From: Marinifilum sp. D737 | Lineage (GTDB): Bacteria; Bacteroidota; Bacteroidia; Bacteroidales; Marinifilaceae | NCBI RefSeq assembly: GCF_026672275.1 | Contig: NZ_JANQCD010000027.1 | Coordinates: forward strand, 1 to 64,000 | DNA: 64,000 nucleotides | Direction of reading: 5' to 3' | In this document: one piece after another, positions 8,111 through 16,501 of the stretch | Position numbering within the stretch: position 1 is the first letter of the stretch | Layout of the letters: each line of letters opens with the position of its first letter | The notes under the pieces: generated by a model | Told to the model about the DNA's origin: nothing | The model's input: the letters and a program-made list of their open reading frames with translations, nothing else | Databases searched by the model: none | Made by a program: the position numbers and the translations under genes

Positions 8111-8812
8111 ATGAAAGAGAAGAAGAATGCTAAATATAATTTGGAGAAGAAAAGAATCATGTTTCTGCAGTTTGGATTGATTTGCAGTTTTGTGTTGGTT
8201 TTAACTGCCTTCGAATACGAGGTTCCATTTGATGAGCCCAAAGATATTGTTGTAGAGGTATTGGACGATGTGGATATGTTGATACCAATTACTTATCGTG
8301 AACCTGAAAAGCCTAAAGAAGCACCAAAAATTAAGAAAATAGAGTTGCTTACACCTTTATTGGTAGACAATGAAGAAGAAGGAATAGATTATGAGCCTGA
8401 GGATTCATTTGGTGATCCTGATGATGAGGTGGTATTTGTGGTTACGGAAGATCCAGAAGAGTTGGTTGAAGAAACACCCTTTGCGCTTGTTGAAGATATG
8501 CCGGTTTTTAATCCTGATAAAAATGACAATTACAAACAGGGTAATATGGATCTGTTTCGAACCTTACAGAGATCTGTAAAGTACCCGGTTACAGCTCAAG
8601 AAGTAGGGCTGCAAGGTAAAGTATATGTTCGGTTTGTAGTTACCAAAAGTGGCGATATTTCTAATATCGAAATCACTCGTTCGGTTGATCCAATTTTGGA
8701 CAATGAAGTCATTCGGGTACTTAAAAGCTTGCCAAAATTTAAACCAGGCATGCAACGATTAAAACCTGTTCCGGTATATTATTCTGCTTTTGTGAACTTT
8801 AGGTTGCAATAG
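8111..8812 (+). CDS. Energy transducer TonB, paralogue 2
   Basis: 233 residues, clearly a duplicate of the upstream gene: the same start (KNAKYNLEKKR), the same membrane anchor position, an acidic linker (EEGIDYEPEDSFGDPDDE) and a C-terminal TonB domain with VEDMPVF, GKVYVRFVV and SVDPILDNE. The two TonB domains are more alike than the linkers, so selection appears to act on the receptor-contacting part. It has the same upstream hairpin as paralogue 1 and is likely part of the same transcript. Confidence 0.93.
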   Translation: MKEKKNAKYNLEKKRIMFLQFGLICSFVLVLTAFEYEVPFDEPKDIVVEVLDDVDMLIPITYREPEKPKEAPKIKKIELLTPLLVDNEEEGIDYEPEDSFGDPDDEVVFVVTEDPEELVEETPFALVEDMPVFNPDKNDNYKQGNMDLFRTLQRSVKYPVTAQEVGLQGKVYVRFVVTKSGDISNIEITRSVDPILDNEVIRVLKSLPKFKPGMQRLKPVPVYYSAFVNFRLQ

Positions 8813-9000
8813 GTTGAATATCAAAGTGTAGCTGTTCGGTTTTTTCGAAACAATAAAGATCAAAATTCGTACTATTAATAAGTAAAACGTTCTTTGAACT
8901 CATCCTCTCATGAGGTACGATTTTAGCATGGTTCTTATTGAATCATGCTCTAAATGCACCTATTGTTGATCGCAATTTGTTACCATTAAAATGAACAGCT

Positions 9001-9720
9001 ATGATTCCTAAAAAGAATCCAAATGTTGATTTGGAAAAGCGGAAATCCTTATTCTTTGAAATTGGGATGGTCGTGGCTCTGGCTGTAACCTTTGTTTCGT
9101 TTGAATGGAGATCAAATGTAAAACAAGCTACCCAATTTACTTCGGAAGCAGAATTTACAATTGATGAGGAAATGGTTCCGATTACCAGGCAGGAAGAAAT
9201 AAAGGCTCCACCCAAACTACCTCCTAAAATCAAGATTGCGGATGTTATCACCATTGTTGAAGATGATGTTGAACTAGAAGAAGAGTTAGAAATTGTTGAG
9301 GAAGAAATCAACCAGGAAACAGAAGTGGATATTCAGCCTATTCGAGAAGTTGTAGCAGAAGAAGAGGAAGAGGATGAAGCTCAAATCTTTGTTATTGTTG
9401 AAGAAATGCCAATTTTTCGACCTGATATTTGTAAAACCAGGAAGGAGGGCGATGCAGAATTGTACCGACACATATACAAAAGCCTAAGATACCCTGTATT
9501 GGCTCAGGAAAATGGAATTACAGGCAGGGTATTTGTAAAATTTATAGTGGGTAAAGATGGTGGTATTTATGATGTTGAGGTATTGCGAGGTGTTGATCCT
9601 TCTTTGGATCAGGAGGCAATTCGTGTGATTAAGAATTTACCAAAGTTTTCGCCAGGAAAACAGCGTGGTAAACCTGTTAATGTATCCTATACTTCAGTGA
9701 TTAAATTTGTATTACAATGA
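9001..9720 (+). CDS. Energy transducer TonB, paralogue 3
   Basis: 239 residues, the most diverged of the three copies. A membrane anchor at about 17-35, a long Glu-rich linker (about 80-130) and a TonB C-terminal domain with VEEMPIF, GRVFVKFIV and GVDPSLDQEA. The 188-bp spacer before it is longer than that between the other copies and lacks the GAAA hairpin. It does contain two small inverted repeats (CCTC/GAGG near 8902 and GCATG/CATGC near 8926-8948). It may therefore have its own promoter. A terminator follows. Confidence 0.93.
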   Translation: MIPKKNPNVDLEKRKSLFFEIGMVVALAVTFVSFEWRSNVKQATQFTSEAEFTIDEEMVPITRQEEIKAPPKLPPKIKIADVITIVEDDVELEEELEIVEEEINQETEVDIQPIREVVAEEEEEDEAQIFVIVEEMPIFRPDICKTRKEGDAELYRHIYKSLRYPVLAQENGITGRVFVKFIVGKDGGIYDVEVLRGVDPSLDQEAIRVIKNLPKFSPGKQRGKPVNVSYTSVIKFVLQ

Positions 9721-9765
9721 ATTAAGGTAAGTGTTACGTTAAATTACTACTCAGACTTGAAAACG

Positions 9766-9795
9766 AAAGTCCGCATTTGATGTGCGGACTTTTCT
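9766..9795. terminator. Bidirectional terminator between tonB 3 and the B3/4 gene
   Basis: Stem AAAGTCCGCA (9766-9775) with TGCGGACTTT (9783-9792), a loop of 7 nt and A/T tracts on both sides, between convergent genes. Confidence 0.88.
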
Positions 9796-9798
9796 ACT

Positions 9799-10458
9799 TT
9801 ATATGATTCGTGTTTCAATCTTGTCTCCTTTGGCATGTTTTTGTAGTAATGAAACGGCAAAGTCCATTGCTTTTTGTAATTCATGATTTCCTTGAAAGCT
9901 TAAAATTATCATTAAAAATTGTGAGCATTCATTGGTAATCGATGTGCGAACAGAATCGCTGGTAGGGCTTCCAAAAGCTCCCAATTCATCTCTGAAAATC
10001 GGTAAGAACTCAATATTTAATTCACCACGTCCTATTCCTTTATAAGGTTCATCTTTTCTTCCGATTCCTAACCGAATATCACCATTTATTTTTTCTGCAT
10101 TATAACCACCAATGGAAAATCCACTATCAATCGAGACCAAATTTAAAAGGTCTACAACATTATTGATTTTATACAAGCCTTTGCCACTTGCAACTCTTCT
10201 TAGTAAAGCCTCGGCAGAAGGTCTGTATCTGCTTGGATCCTTACCAATTTTGCGATATCCCAATTTTGTACTTTTTACACTCGGTAATTGTCTTATTTTT
10301 TCAGGATCTAATTCTTTTTCCTTTCTCTCAATGAATTCATTGATTTCCTTCCAAAGTTCCGGACAATCCTCTTGTGTTTCAACATTACATTGAATAGCTC
10401 CTAGTTTAAGATCAGGCCATGTGCTTTTAAGTTCCTCCTCAATTAGAATATTTATCAT
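9799..10458 (-). CDS. B3/4 domain-containing protein
   Basis: A 219-residue free-standing B3/4 domain, the fold found in the beta subunit of phenylalanyl-tRNA synthetase where it edits mischarged tRNA. Recognisable blocks are RPSAEALLRRV, DSGFSIGGYNAEKINGDIRLG (start of the substrate pocket) and the C-terminal helix pattern. Free-standing members have been proposed to act on tRNA or free amino acids, but a role is not established. It is a single gene transcribed away from the pterin cassette and convergently with the tonB run. Confidence 0.88.
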   Translation of the reverse strand: MINILIEEELKSTWPDLKLGAIQCNVETQEDCPELWKEINEFIERKEKELDPEKIRQLPSVKSTKLGYRKIGKDPSRYRPSAEALLRRVASGKGLYKINNVVDLLNLVSIDSGFSIGGYNAEKINGDIRLGIGRKDEPYKGIGRGELNIEFLPIFRDELGAFGSPTSDSVRTSITNECSQFLMIILSFQGNHELQKAMDFAVSLLQKHAKGDKIETRII

Positions 10459-10614
10459 TTGTTACCTGTTAAATTTAAGAATAGTTAAATCCAAAAATCA
10501 AAAATAGGAATTAAATAATGATATTTTCTGTGAATCTTTAAATTATCTTATCATAAATTTCTTAAAAGCTTGAATATTTTTTAATTTTAATGGAAAGCGA
10601 TAAAATCATTTGAA

Positions 10615-11337
10615 ATGACAAGAAGAAATGCCCTAATAACAGGAGCTATAAAACGAATAGGAAAAGAGGTGGCTGAACATTTGGCAGCTAAGGGATATAA
10701 TATTGCACTGCACTACAACTCATCTAAAAAAGAAGCTCTCGAGTTGCAAGCAAAATTGATCAATACATATCCTTCACAAAAATTCAAAATCTTTCAATGT
10801 GATTTGAGCAATGAATTGGAATTGGAGCAGTTGATAGACAAGGTGATGAATCACTTTAAGCAATTGGATTTATTGGTAAATAATGCTTCGGTTTTTGATC
10901 CTGGTGTTATTCGGGAAACGGATGTAAAGCTTTTTAACCTGCAGATGGATGTGAATTTAAAAGCTCCATTTATAGTATCAAGAGATTTTGTTTTAAATAA
11001 CAATAGAGGCTTAATTATTAATTTTTTAGATACACGAATTTCTGGGTATTCAAATTCTCATGCTGCTTATAGCATTTCCAAAGTGGGATTGGCACATCTT
11101 ACAAAAATGATGGCTTTAGAATGTGCACCAGATGTACGAGTAAATGGAATTGCACCAGGTGTAACTTTGCCACCAGAGGGAAAAGGAGAGGAATATTTAA
11201 AGAATTTGGCCAATAAAACTCCGATGAAAAAAACAGGAGGAGTAAAACCAATTCTTCAATCGATAGATTACATTTTGGAAAACGACAACTTGACCGGACA
11301 GATATTGTATTGCGATGGTGGAGAACAACTCTTATAA
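10615..11337 (+). CDS. SDR family oxidoreductase, pteridine-reductase (FolM/PTR1)-like
   Basis: A 240-residue SDR. The nucleotide-binding loop is TGAIKRIG, the TGxxxRIG/L form with arginine that marks the NADPH-dependent pteridine reductase branch, and HYNSSKKEA follows as in that branch. NNAS is at 89-92, and the catalytic Tyr152 and Lys156 are in YSISK. PTR1/FolM enzymes reduce dihydropterins such as dihydrobiopterin or dihydromonapterin. The next two genes are folB and folK-like at 9- and 10-bp spacing, so a pterin substrate is strongly supported by context. Confidence 0.9.
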   Translation: MTRRNALITGAIKRIGKEVAEHLAAKGYNIALHYNSSKKEALELQAKLINTYPSQKFKIFQCDLSNELELEQLIDKVMNHFKQLDLLVNNASVFDPGVIRETDVKLFNLQMDVNLKAPFIVSRDFVLNNNRGLIINFLDTRISGYSNSHAAYSISKVGLAHLTKMMALECAPDVRVNGIAPGVTLPPEGKGEEYLKNLANKTPMKKTGGVKPILQSIDYILENDNLTGQILYCDGGEQLL

Positions 11338-11346
11338 AATTAGATT

Positions 11347-11703
11347 ATGGCAATTATTCGCGTTAAAAATTTACTGATTAGAACATACATTGGATTTAAT
11401 CCTGAAGAACTAAGAAACAAACAGGATGTGGTAATTAATATGTGCATTAAAGCCGATGTTAGTGAGGCCATTAAGAATGATGATGTTGACAACTCGTACA
11501 ATTATAAAGTGATTACGAAAAAGGTAATTGCTTTGGTACAAGAAGGCAAATTTAAAATGCTTGAAAATTTGACTCAGCAGGTTCTGGATTTGATCATGAA
11601 AAATCCCAATGTGGAATGGGCTAAAGTAGAAGTTGATAAGCCTCATGCATTGCGATTCGCTGAATCAGTATCCATAGAACTTGAAGCAAATCGAAAAATC
11701 TAA
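11347..11703 (+). CDS. folB: Dihydroneopterin aldolase
   Basis: 118 residues, the usual FolB length. It starts with the family block IRVKNLLIRTYIGFNPEE and has the conserved Lys-Lys segment and an NLTQQVLDLI helix before the terminal beta strands. The enzyme cleaves 7,8-dihydroneopterin to 6-hydroxymethyldihydropterin and glycolaldehyde and often epimerises it to dihydromonapterin. It lies between a pteridine reductase-like gene and a folK-like gene with very short gaps, so the three are one operon. Confidence 0.93.
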   Translation: MAIIRVKNLLIRTYIGFNPEELRNKQDVVINMCIKADVSEAIKNDDVDNSYNYKVITKKVIALVQEGKFKMLENLTQQVLDLIMKNPNVEWAKVEVDKPHALRFAESVSIELEANRKI

Positions 11704-11713
11704 TTTAAAAAAC

Positions 11714-12085
11714 ATGAACTCGTGCATTATTGGAATAGGATCAAATATAAATCCCAATGAAAACATCAAAAGAATGTTATGTTTGCTTGCAAAAGACCAT
11801 AGGGTGGGAAAGCATTCATCATGGGTTAAAACTGCACCTATAGGTATTACCGATCAGGATGATTTTATTAATGGAGCGGTTAAAGTAGAAACGCAACATG
11901 ATATTGATGAATTTCGAAACTACCTGAAGCGACTGGAGGATAGGATGGGAAGAGACAGAAGCTTGCCTAAATTTGGTCCGAGAGTAATTGACCTTGATAT
12001 TGTGGTGTGGAATGGAGATATTGTTGATGAAGATTACCATACCAGAGATTTTTTACGTGATTCGGTAAATCAATTGCTTGATTGA
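11714..12085 (+). CDS. folK: Short HPPK-like protein (FolK family)
   Basis: 123 residues from the ATG at 11714. It has the HPPK opening IGIGSNINPNENI, the TAPIGITDQDDFINGAV strand and the signature GPRVIDLDIVVW, which carries the metal-binding Asp pair. Typical FolK is about 160 residues; this one stops about 35 residues early, after TRDFLRDSVNQLLD, and lacks the PLxxPHP and R-x-FVLxPL blocks. It could be a degenerate kinase or a pterin-binding relative. An in-frame TTG start 33 bp upstream would overlap folB; the ATG is preferred. Its last 16 bp overlap the tail of a decayed gene on the other strand. Confidence 0.8.
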   Translation: MNSCIIGIGSNINPNENIKRMLCLLAKDHRVGKHSSWVKTAPIGITDQDDFINGAVKVETQHDIDEFRNYLKRLEDRMGRDRSLPKFGPRVIDLDIVVWNGDIVDEDYHTRDFLRDSVNQLLD

Positions 12086-12472
12086 AGATGCTCAAGAAGT
12101 AAATCGACTAACTTGATATCGGCAGGAGCCCAATCCATGTCTTTCTATTCATTAACATGTATCCACTTGATATTTTGATGTACTCGTTTTTGAAATTCTC
12201 CCGATACATGTTCAACAAAAAAAGCTTTTAGGCAAACGATTTTTTTGCCATAGTTGTGAGTGTTTTGTTAGATAGAAGGTTGTTACTATTGATTGAATGC
12301 CAAATTCTTCATGAAGTTCTCGAACCATGCATTCTTCATCAGTTTCGTTTGCTTCTATTTTTCCACCTGGAAATTCCCATTTTAATCCTAAATCATCGTG
12401 ATGATTTCTTTGTGCGACCAAAATAAAATCTCCTTTTCGGATAATTGCAACAGTTACCTGAATGGCTTTCAT
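12070..12472 (-). pseudogene. Decayed NUDIX hydrolase (MutT-like)
   Basis: The minus strand encodes a NUDIX protein broken twice. The open part (12472 down to about 12256) begins MKAIQVTVAIIRKG and contains a complete Nudix box (GGKIEANETDEECMVRELHEEFGI, seen as G-x5-E-x7-REVxEE-x-G type). Near 12250-12256 the frame shifts: the expected continuation YGKKIVCLKAFFVEHVSGE is in another frame. That frame is then stopped by TAG at 12145-12147 and continues as WAPADIKLVDLLLEHLQ to a stop at 12070-12072. The rebuilt length of about 134 codons equals a normal MutT-type protein. The intact box makes an 86-residue product possible, but it lacks the second half of the fold. Its start overlaps the upstream gene by 4 bp. 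Confidence 0.85.
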
Positions 12473-12852
12473 TCAGAATCTTTTTTTTCTGAATCAATTT
12501 CGTTCAGTAGGTTGGCAGCAAGTTTTACCAGGTTTTTACATGACATTGTGTAATTAAACCTGATGTCGAAACAAGTCAAATGATCTGATTTTTCTTGAAA
12601 TCTTTTGGTAAATTCATCTTTTAAATCAGGCTTGTCTTTAATCAGTTCCAAAGCAGCAAAGTAAGCTCCACAGTATCCATTGGGTGCTTTCCCATTGCCA
12701 AATTTGGCAAGTTCAACAATCTGATTGTTTGTGATTTTGTATTCCTCCTGGAAGGCTTTAAAAATTGCTTGGGCGCAATTGTAATATCCGGGAGGTTTAT
12801 GAAAATATTTTAAAGCAGTATCTGCTTTTGTTCTCTTATGGAAAAAACTCAT
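12469..12852 (-). CDS. C-GCAxxG-C-C family protein (putative redox protein)
   Basis: 127 residues with four spaced cysteines: Cys26 (NCAQAIF), Cys61 (NGYCGAYFAAL), Cys94 (CFDIR) and Cys105 (CKNLV). This spacing matches the C_GCAxxG_C_C family of small putative redox or metal-binding proteins, although the GCAxxG element is degenerate here (GYCGAY). The role of the family is unknown. It is followed, with ATGA overlap, by the broken NUDIX gene, so it now probably acts alone. Confidence 0.75.
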   Translation of the reverse strand: MSFFHKRTKADTALKYFHKPPGYYNCAQAIFKAFQEEYKITNNQIVELAKFGNGKAPNGYCGAYFAALELIKDKPDLKDEFTKRFQEKSDHLTCFDIRFNYTMSCKNLVKLAANLLNEIDSEKKDSE

Positions 12853-13036
12853 TGTAAAGGTTCAAGTTGGTTATCAACAAATGTAGCGGTTTCCTAAATG
12901 AAACACCAATTAAATTAGGTCTTTTAGAACATGAAATTTGTCATATGCATGTAATAATCACGGAAAAATATTATATTTAACTACATTTAATATATTATTA
13001 GAATTATAGTATAAGTGTAGCTAAATCAGTAATCGT

Positions 13037-13732
13037 ATGAATAAAATTAACCCATGGGCTTTTGGAATTGTATTTCTCTCTTTTGTTGCTTTTTATGCAT
13101 GGAATGGTTTTAAGTTGCCGATTTTCTTTTGGGGTAAAACATGTAAGCAAGATGCTGTAATCTATGATACAAAAATTCATACCGTTTCTTTTGGAGGACA
13201 GGTGAATTGGAAACAAACGGTAAGATATTTTTACCAGGTTGATAATGGCTGGTATGATGGTTCTTATACATTAAAAGGAGCGCAATCAAAACAGAGGATT
13301 GGAAATCTTATTTCTCTTGAAGTCTCAAAATCCAGGCCAGCAAAACATCGGGTTAGAGCTTTTTACAAATCCGATCGGAATATTTATAATTTGGAAAGGC
13401 ATTTTGAAACCAGACAAATATCTGGTTATAAAAAGCTTAATCTTGCCAATAATGTTTTTAGTTTGATTGATTTTAGTGTGCAAGAAGATTCAGTATCAAA
13501 GTATTATGGAGTCTTACATGTTAAAAATGACTCGATAAAAGAATTGATTCCAATCATCCATTATTACAAATCTAAAACTTACCTTGAATATCAACTTGTT
13601 GATGATGATCTGAGGAATCAGTTCCATAAGAAGTATCAACAACTGGAATTTGAAAAGAAAGATAATTCAATTCGAATTGATCCCCTTGAGGAAGTTTTTT
13701 ATCAATCCTACCGAAATGCTTACAACGAATGA
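13037..13732 (+). CDS. Hypothetical membrane-anchored protein (DUF3592-like)
   Basis: 231 residues with one N-terminal hydrophobic segment (about 7-27) and the rest soluble, beta-rich. The segment from about residue 38 to 110 (AVIYDTKIHTVSFGG, a YFYQVDNGWYDGSY block, then a KSRPAKHRVRAFY strand) resembles the DUF3592 fold, where a short beta domain follows a membrane helix. The second half is not recognised. No signal cleavage site is evident, so it is probably an anchored protein. Its 3' end overlaps the convergent DUF6483 gene by 13 bp. Confidence 0.7.
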   Translation: MNKINPWAFGIVFLSFVAFYAWNGFKLPIFFWGKTCKQDAVIYDTKIHTVSFGGQVNWKQTVRYFYQVDNGWYDGSYTLKGAQSKQRIGNLISLEVSKSRPAKHRVRAFYKSDRNIYNLERHFETRQISGYKKLNLANNVFSLIDFSVQEDSVSKYYGVLHVKNDSIKELIPIIHYYKSKTYLEYQLVDDDLRNQFHKKYQQLEFEKKDNSIRIDPLEEVFYQSYRNAYNE

Positions 13733-14136
13733 TTCAATTTCTTTTCAAGCAAATTAATTCTCTGTTCTAATCTTATGGAAAAATTAGTTGAATTTTCAGC
13801 TACAAAACGAAATAGAATTAAAGATTTCTCGTAATATTCGTTTGCGAGGGCTTTTTGTTCTTTTGCGTTTTGTATTTCGGCTTCAGCATAAAATAACTCT
13901 GCTAACACTTGCAAGTGTTCATCGGTAAAATTGTGTTCTTGTAATAAACTATTGGTTAGCTTTTCTTTCGGTATACTCTTAAAGAAAGAAGCATCTTCCT
14001 TCAGAAAATCACGATATGCATTCTCAAGAATCTGAGATGCTTTTTTTGTATTCTTTTTATTCAGTAAGCCTAAAATTTGAGCAATCAATTCACCGATCAT
14101 CTCAATCATTCTTAAAACATAGTCTTTTTGATACAT
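13720..14136 (-). CDS. DUF6483-like helical protein
   Basis: 138 residues, all predicted helix. The opening MYQKDYVLRMIEMIGELIAQ and the TPR-like second half (LAELFYAEAEIQNAKEQKALANEYYEKSL) match the small DUF6483-type proteins of Bacteroidota and Firmicutes; function is unknown. It starts 8 bp after the stop of the UvrD-like helicase gene and so is the last gene of a helicase operon. Confidence 0.72.
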   Translation of the reverse strand: MYQKDYVLRMIEMIGELIAQILGLLNKKNTKKASQILENAYRDFLKEDASFFKSIPKEKLTNSLLQEHNFTDEHLQVLAELFYAEAEIQNAKEQKALANEYYEKSLILFRFVAENSTNFSIRLEQRINLLEKKLNHSL

Positions 14137-14144
14137 ATTTCTCT

Positions 14145-16439
14145 TTATATTTTAACCAATGGAGCCCAAGCTGAGGCAAAACTCTTTTCTCCAAATTTAC
14201 CAAAATCACAAACTACATCCTGCTCATTGCAAGATTTAATTTCGCCGGTTCCATATTTTGGATGCTTTACTTTTGTTCCAACCTTCCATTTGGAACCATC
14301 ATTCGATTCTACTTCCGGAGAGTTTTCTTCCACAGAATTCCGGACAGGAACGCTGCTTACTTTTTCAACCAAAGCACTTGGAATCGAATTCAAGAAATAG
14401 GAAGGTCCATCTTGTGCATTCCATGCACTTGATTTGGTATGCCAGGATATTTCCATGTGATTCTTTGCTCGCGTAAGCGCAACAAACAGTAGTCTTTTTT
14501 CTTCTTTTAAATGATCGTATCCTGCTTTTTTGCGTTCCAAGGGAATAATTCCGCTGTTGGCTCCACTTAAGTATACATGATCGAATTCCAATCCTTTTGC
14601 AGCATGAATGCTAAGCAAACGTACTCCTTTCTTTTCCTCTTGTAAGCCCGAATTAATTTGAAAATGTCCTTCCAAGCTTACCAGGCTCATGGCCGCCCGG
14701 TAGATTTCCAACCAATCGCCAAAATAGTTTTTTGATGTATAACGATCCAATTCGTTTAATGCATTCTTGATATCCGCAACATCATCCTTATAGTTGATTG
14801 ATGTTGGCTTTAAAAAGAAATCGAGCGATAAATACTGGTACAGGTCAACATCACTTTTTTGAGATTGCAAGTAATTTGCCAATCCCATTAGGCGTTGACA
14901 AAGCTTAATGTATTGGCTGCGTTTTTTATATTTCTCTGATAAGAAGCATGAAAAAGCTTCCAGTTTTGAGGCAAACTCTTTTCCCTCTGTGAATTTGTTG
15001 AATGCTGATAATAATCTTTTTCCAGCTTTTAGGCAACCGAAATCACCAGAACTAAATACACGCAGAATGCTATCTATATCATTTGGATGTAATCCTGAAA
15101 GGAGAATATTCTTTAACCAAAAAAGAGCTGCTTGTTCTCGCAATTTGGTTTTGCTTACCACTTCGCAAGGAATGCCTTCCAATTGAAAAATCGATTCGAA
15201 TATGGCAATTTGCTGTCGGGTGCGAAACAAAATGGCAATTTCAGTATAAGGCGTTCCTTTTTGGTGTATTTCTTTAAATTTTTGTACATAGTAATAGGCT
15301 TCCTGATGATCATCGAAATGGTTTCGGATAATCAGTTTTTTTCCTTGGTCACGAGTAGCCTGCAATGCATCATTATCCTGTTGCAACAGGCAGGAAGCGG
15401 CATTAAGCAATTGTCCTGATGTTCTGTAATTCAAAGGCAATTTCATAATTGCACAGGATTGATCATCTATGTAATTCTGAAAGATTGCATTCGTACTTCC
15501 TCGCCATGCATAAATGCTTTGATTGGGATCGCCAACGGCAAAAAAATGATTTCCTTCATCACTCAGGTTTTGAATCAGTTCAATTTGTTCTTCATTACAA
15601 TCCTGAAACTCATCTACAACAATCCATTGGGGAACAAATGTTTTTTTGAGTTTTAACAACCAGTTTGCCACCGATATTAAATCATCAAAATCCATCAGGT
15701 TGTTGGCTTGTTTCTCTTTGCGCGAAACACCTAAAAGCTGCACCAAATCATCTGGGTTTTTCATGTTTCCATAGATAACCTGCTTTTCGATTCGGTACAA
15801 TTTTAATCGTTTGTCCAGTTTGTTTCGATATTTTACATCTAACTCGTGACTTACAATTAAGCGTTGCAAAAAATCTTCTTTTGCCTCCTGATCCATAATT
15901 GAAAAAGTAGGAGTGAAGCCCAATTCCTGCAAATTGGGATGTTCCTTAATCAATTGGCGAGCAACCGAATGAAAAGTGCCAAAGTATCTCAATTCACCAC
16001 TACCTGGCAGTGTTGAATTTTCGTAGAAAGATAGTATTCTCTCTTTGATTTCACGTGCGGCCTTATTGGTAAAAGTCAGTACCGCCATTTGCGATAGGGG
16101 AACTGCTTTAATAAAGTGTAGGTACAATACTTTATGCGTGAGTACTGTAGTTTTTCCACTTCCTACCATCGCCGAGAGCAATAGTTTCTGATCCTCAGAA
16201 AATACAGCTTGTTGCTGATACAAATTGAGTTTTTTTAAAGCAGAAGCCAATTGTGGCTTTTTCGCTTCCACTTTCGTGACAATAGCGCTGTAATCCTCCT
16301 TTGGTTCGGTATAGCGTTCCAAGGGAATGATATGGTGATTTACAGGAGTTTCGAAAGATTCGAATGCCGAAATCGGGTCGAATTCTGAATTTTCCAATTC
16401 ACTGTTCTTTAATTTTCTATGTAGGTGTTTTAAGCTCAA
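14145..16439 (-). CDS. UvrD/Rep/PcrA-type ATP-dependent DNA helicase
   Basis: 764 residues of superfamily 1A helicase. The Q motif is LNLYQQQAV, the Walker A GSGKTT is at 93-98, the DEFQD box (Walker B) at 276-280, then VGDPNQSIYAWRGS, NYRTSGQLL, a HAAKGLEFDHVYL block and VALTRAKNH. The C-terminus (VKHPKYGTGEIKSC) is the tudor-like tail that in PcrA/UvrD contacts RNA polymerase. The frame has no ATG before Met91, inside Walker A, so translation must begin at a non-ATG codon; the TTG at 16439 is used here, but the frame stays open upstream into the end of the preceding mrfA-like gene, so coupling is likely. An N-terminal extension of about 70 residues is unusual. The role is DNA repair or replication-conflict resolution. 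Confidence 0.92.
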   Translation of the reverse strand: MSLKHLHRKLKNSELENSEFDPISAFESFETPVNHHIIPLERYTEPKEDYSAIVTKVEAKKPQLASALKKLNLYQQQAVFSEDQKLLLSAMVGSGKTTVLTHKVLYLHFIKAVPLSQMAVLTFTNKAAREIKERILSFYENSTLPGSGELRYFGTFHSVARQLIKEHPNLQELGFTPTFSIMDQEAKEDFLQRLIVSHELDVKYRNKLDKRLKLYRIEKQVIYGNMKNPDDLVQLLGVSRKEKQANNLMDFDDLISVANWLLKLKKTFVPQWIVVDEFQDCNEEQIELIQNLSDEGNHFFAVGDPNQSIYAWRGSTNAIFQNYIDDQSCAIMKLPLNYRTSGQLLNAASCLLQQDNDALQATRDQGKKLIIRNHFDDHQEAYYYVQKFKEIHQKGTPYTEIAILFRTRQQIAIFESIFQLEGIPCEVVSKTKLREQAALFWLKNILLSGLHPNDIDSILRVFSSGDFGCLKAGKRLLSAFNKFTEGKEFASKLEAFSCFLSEKYKKRSQYIKLCQRLMGLANYLQSQKSDVDLYQYLSLDFFLKPTSINYKDDVADIKNALNELDRYTSKNYFGDWLEIYRAAMSLVSLEGHFQINSGLQEEKKGVRLLSIHAAKGLEFDHVYLSGANSGIIPLERKKAGYDHLKEEKRLLFVALTRAKNHMEISWHTKSSAWNAQDGPSYFLNSIPSALVEKVSSVPVRNSVEENSPEVESNDGSKWKVGTKVKHPKYGTGEIKSCNEQDVVCDFGKFGEKSFASAWAPLVKI

Positions 16440-16501
16440 TCTTAAATGTATTGTATGATCTGTTTTATAGGTGTTTTTATCGGCCTTTAATAAGAGTTTC
16501 T

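Noticed and set aside
11681-11713. Upstream start of the FolK-like protein
   Set aside because: Would overlap folB and adds 11 residues before the conserved IGIGSN block.
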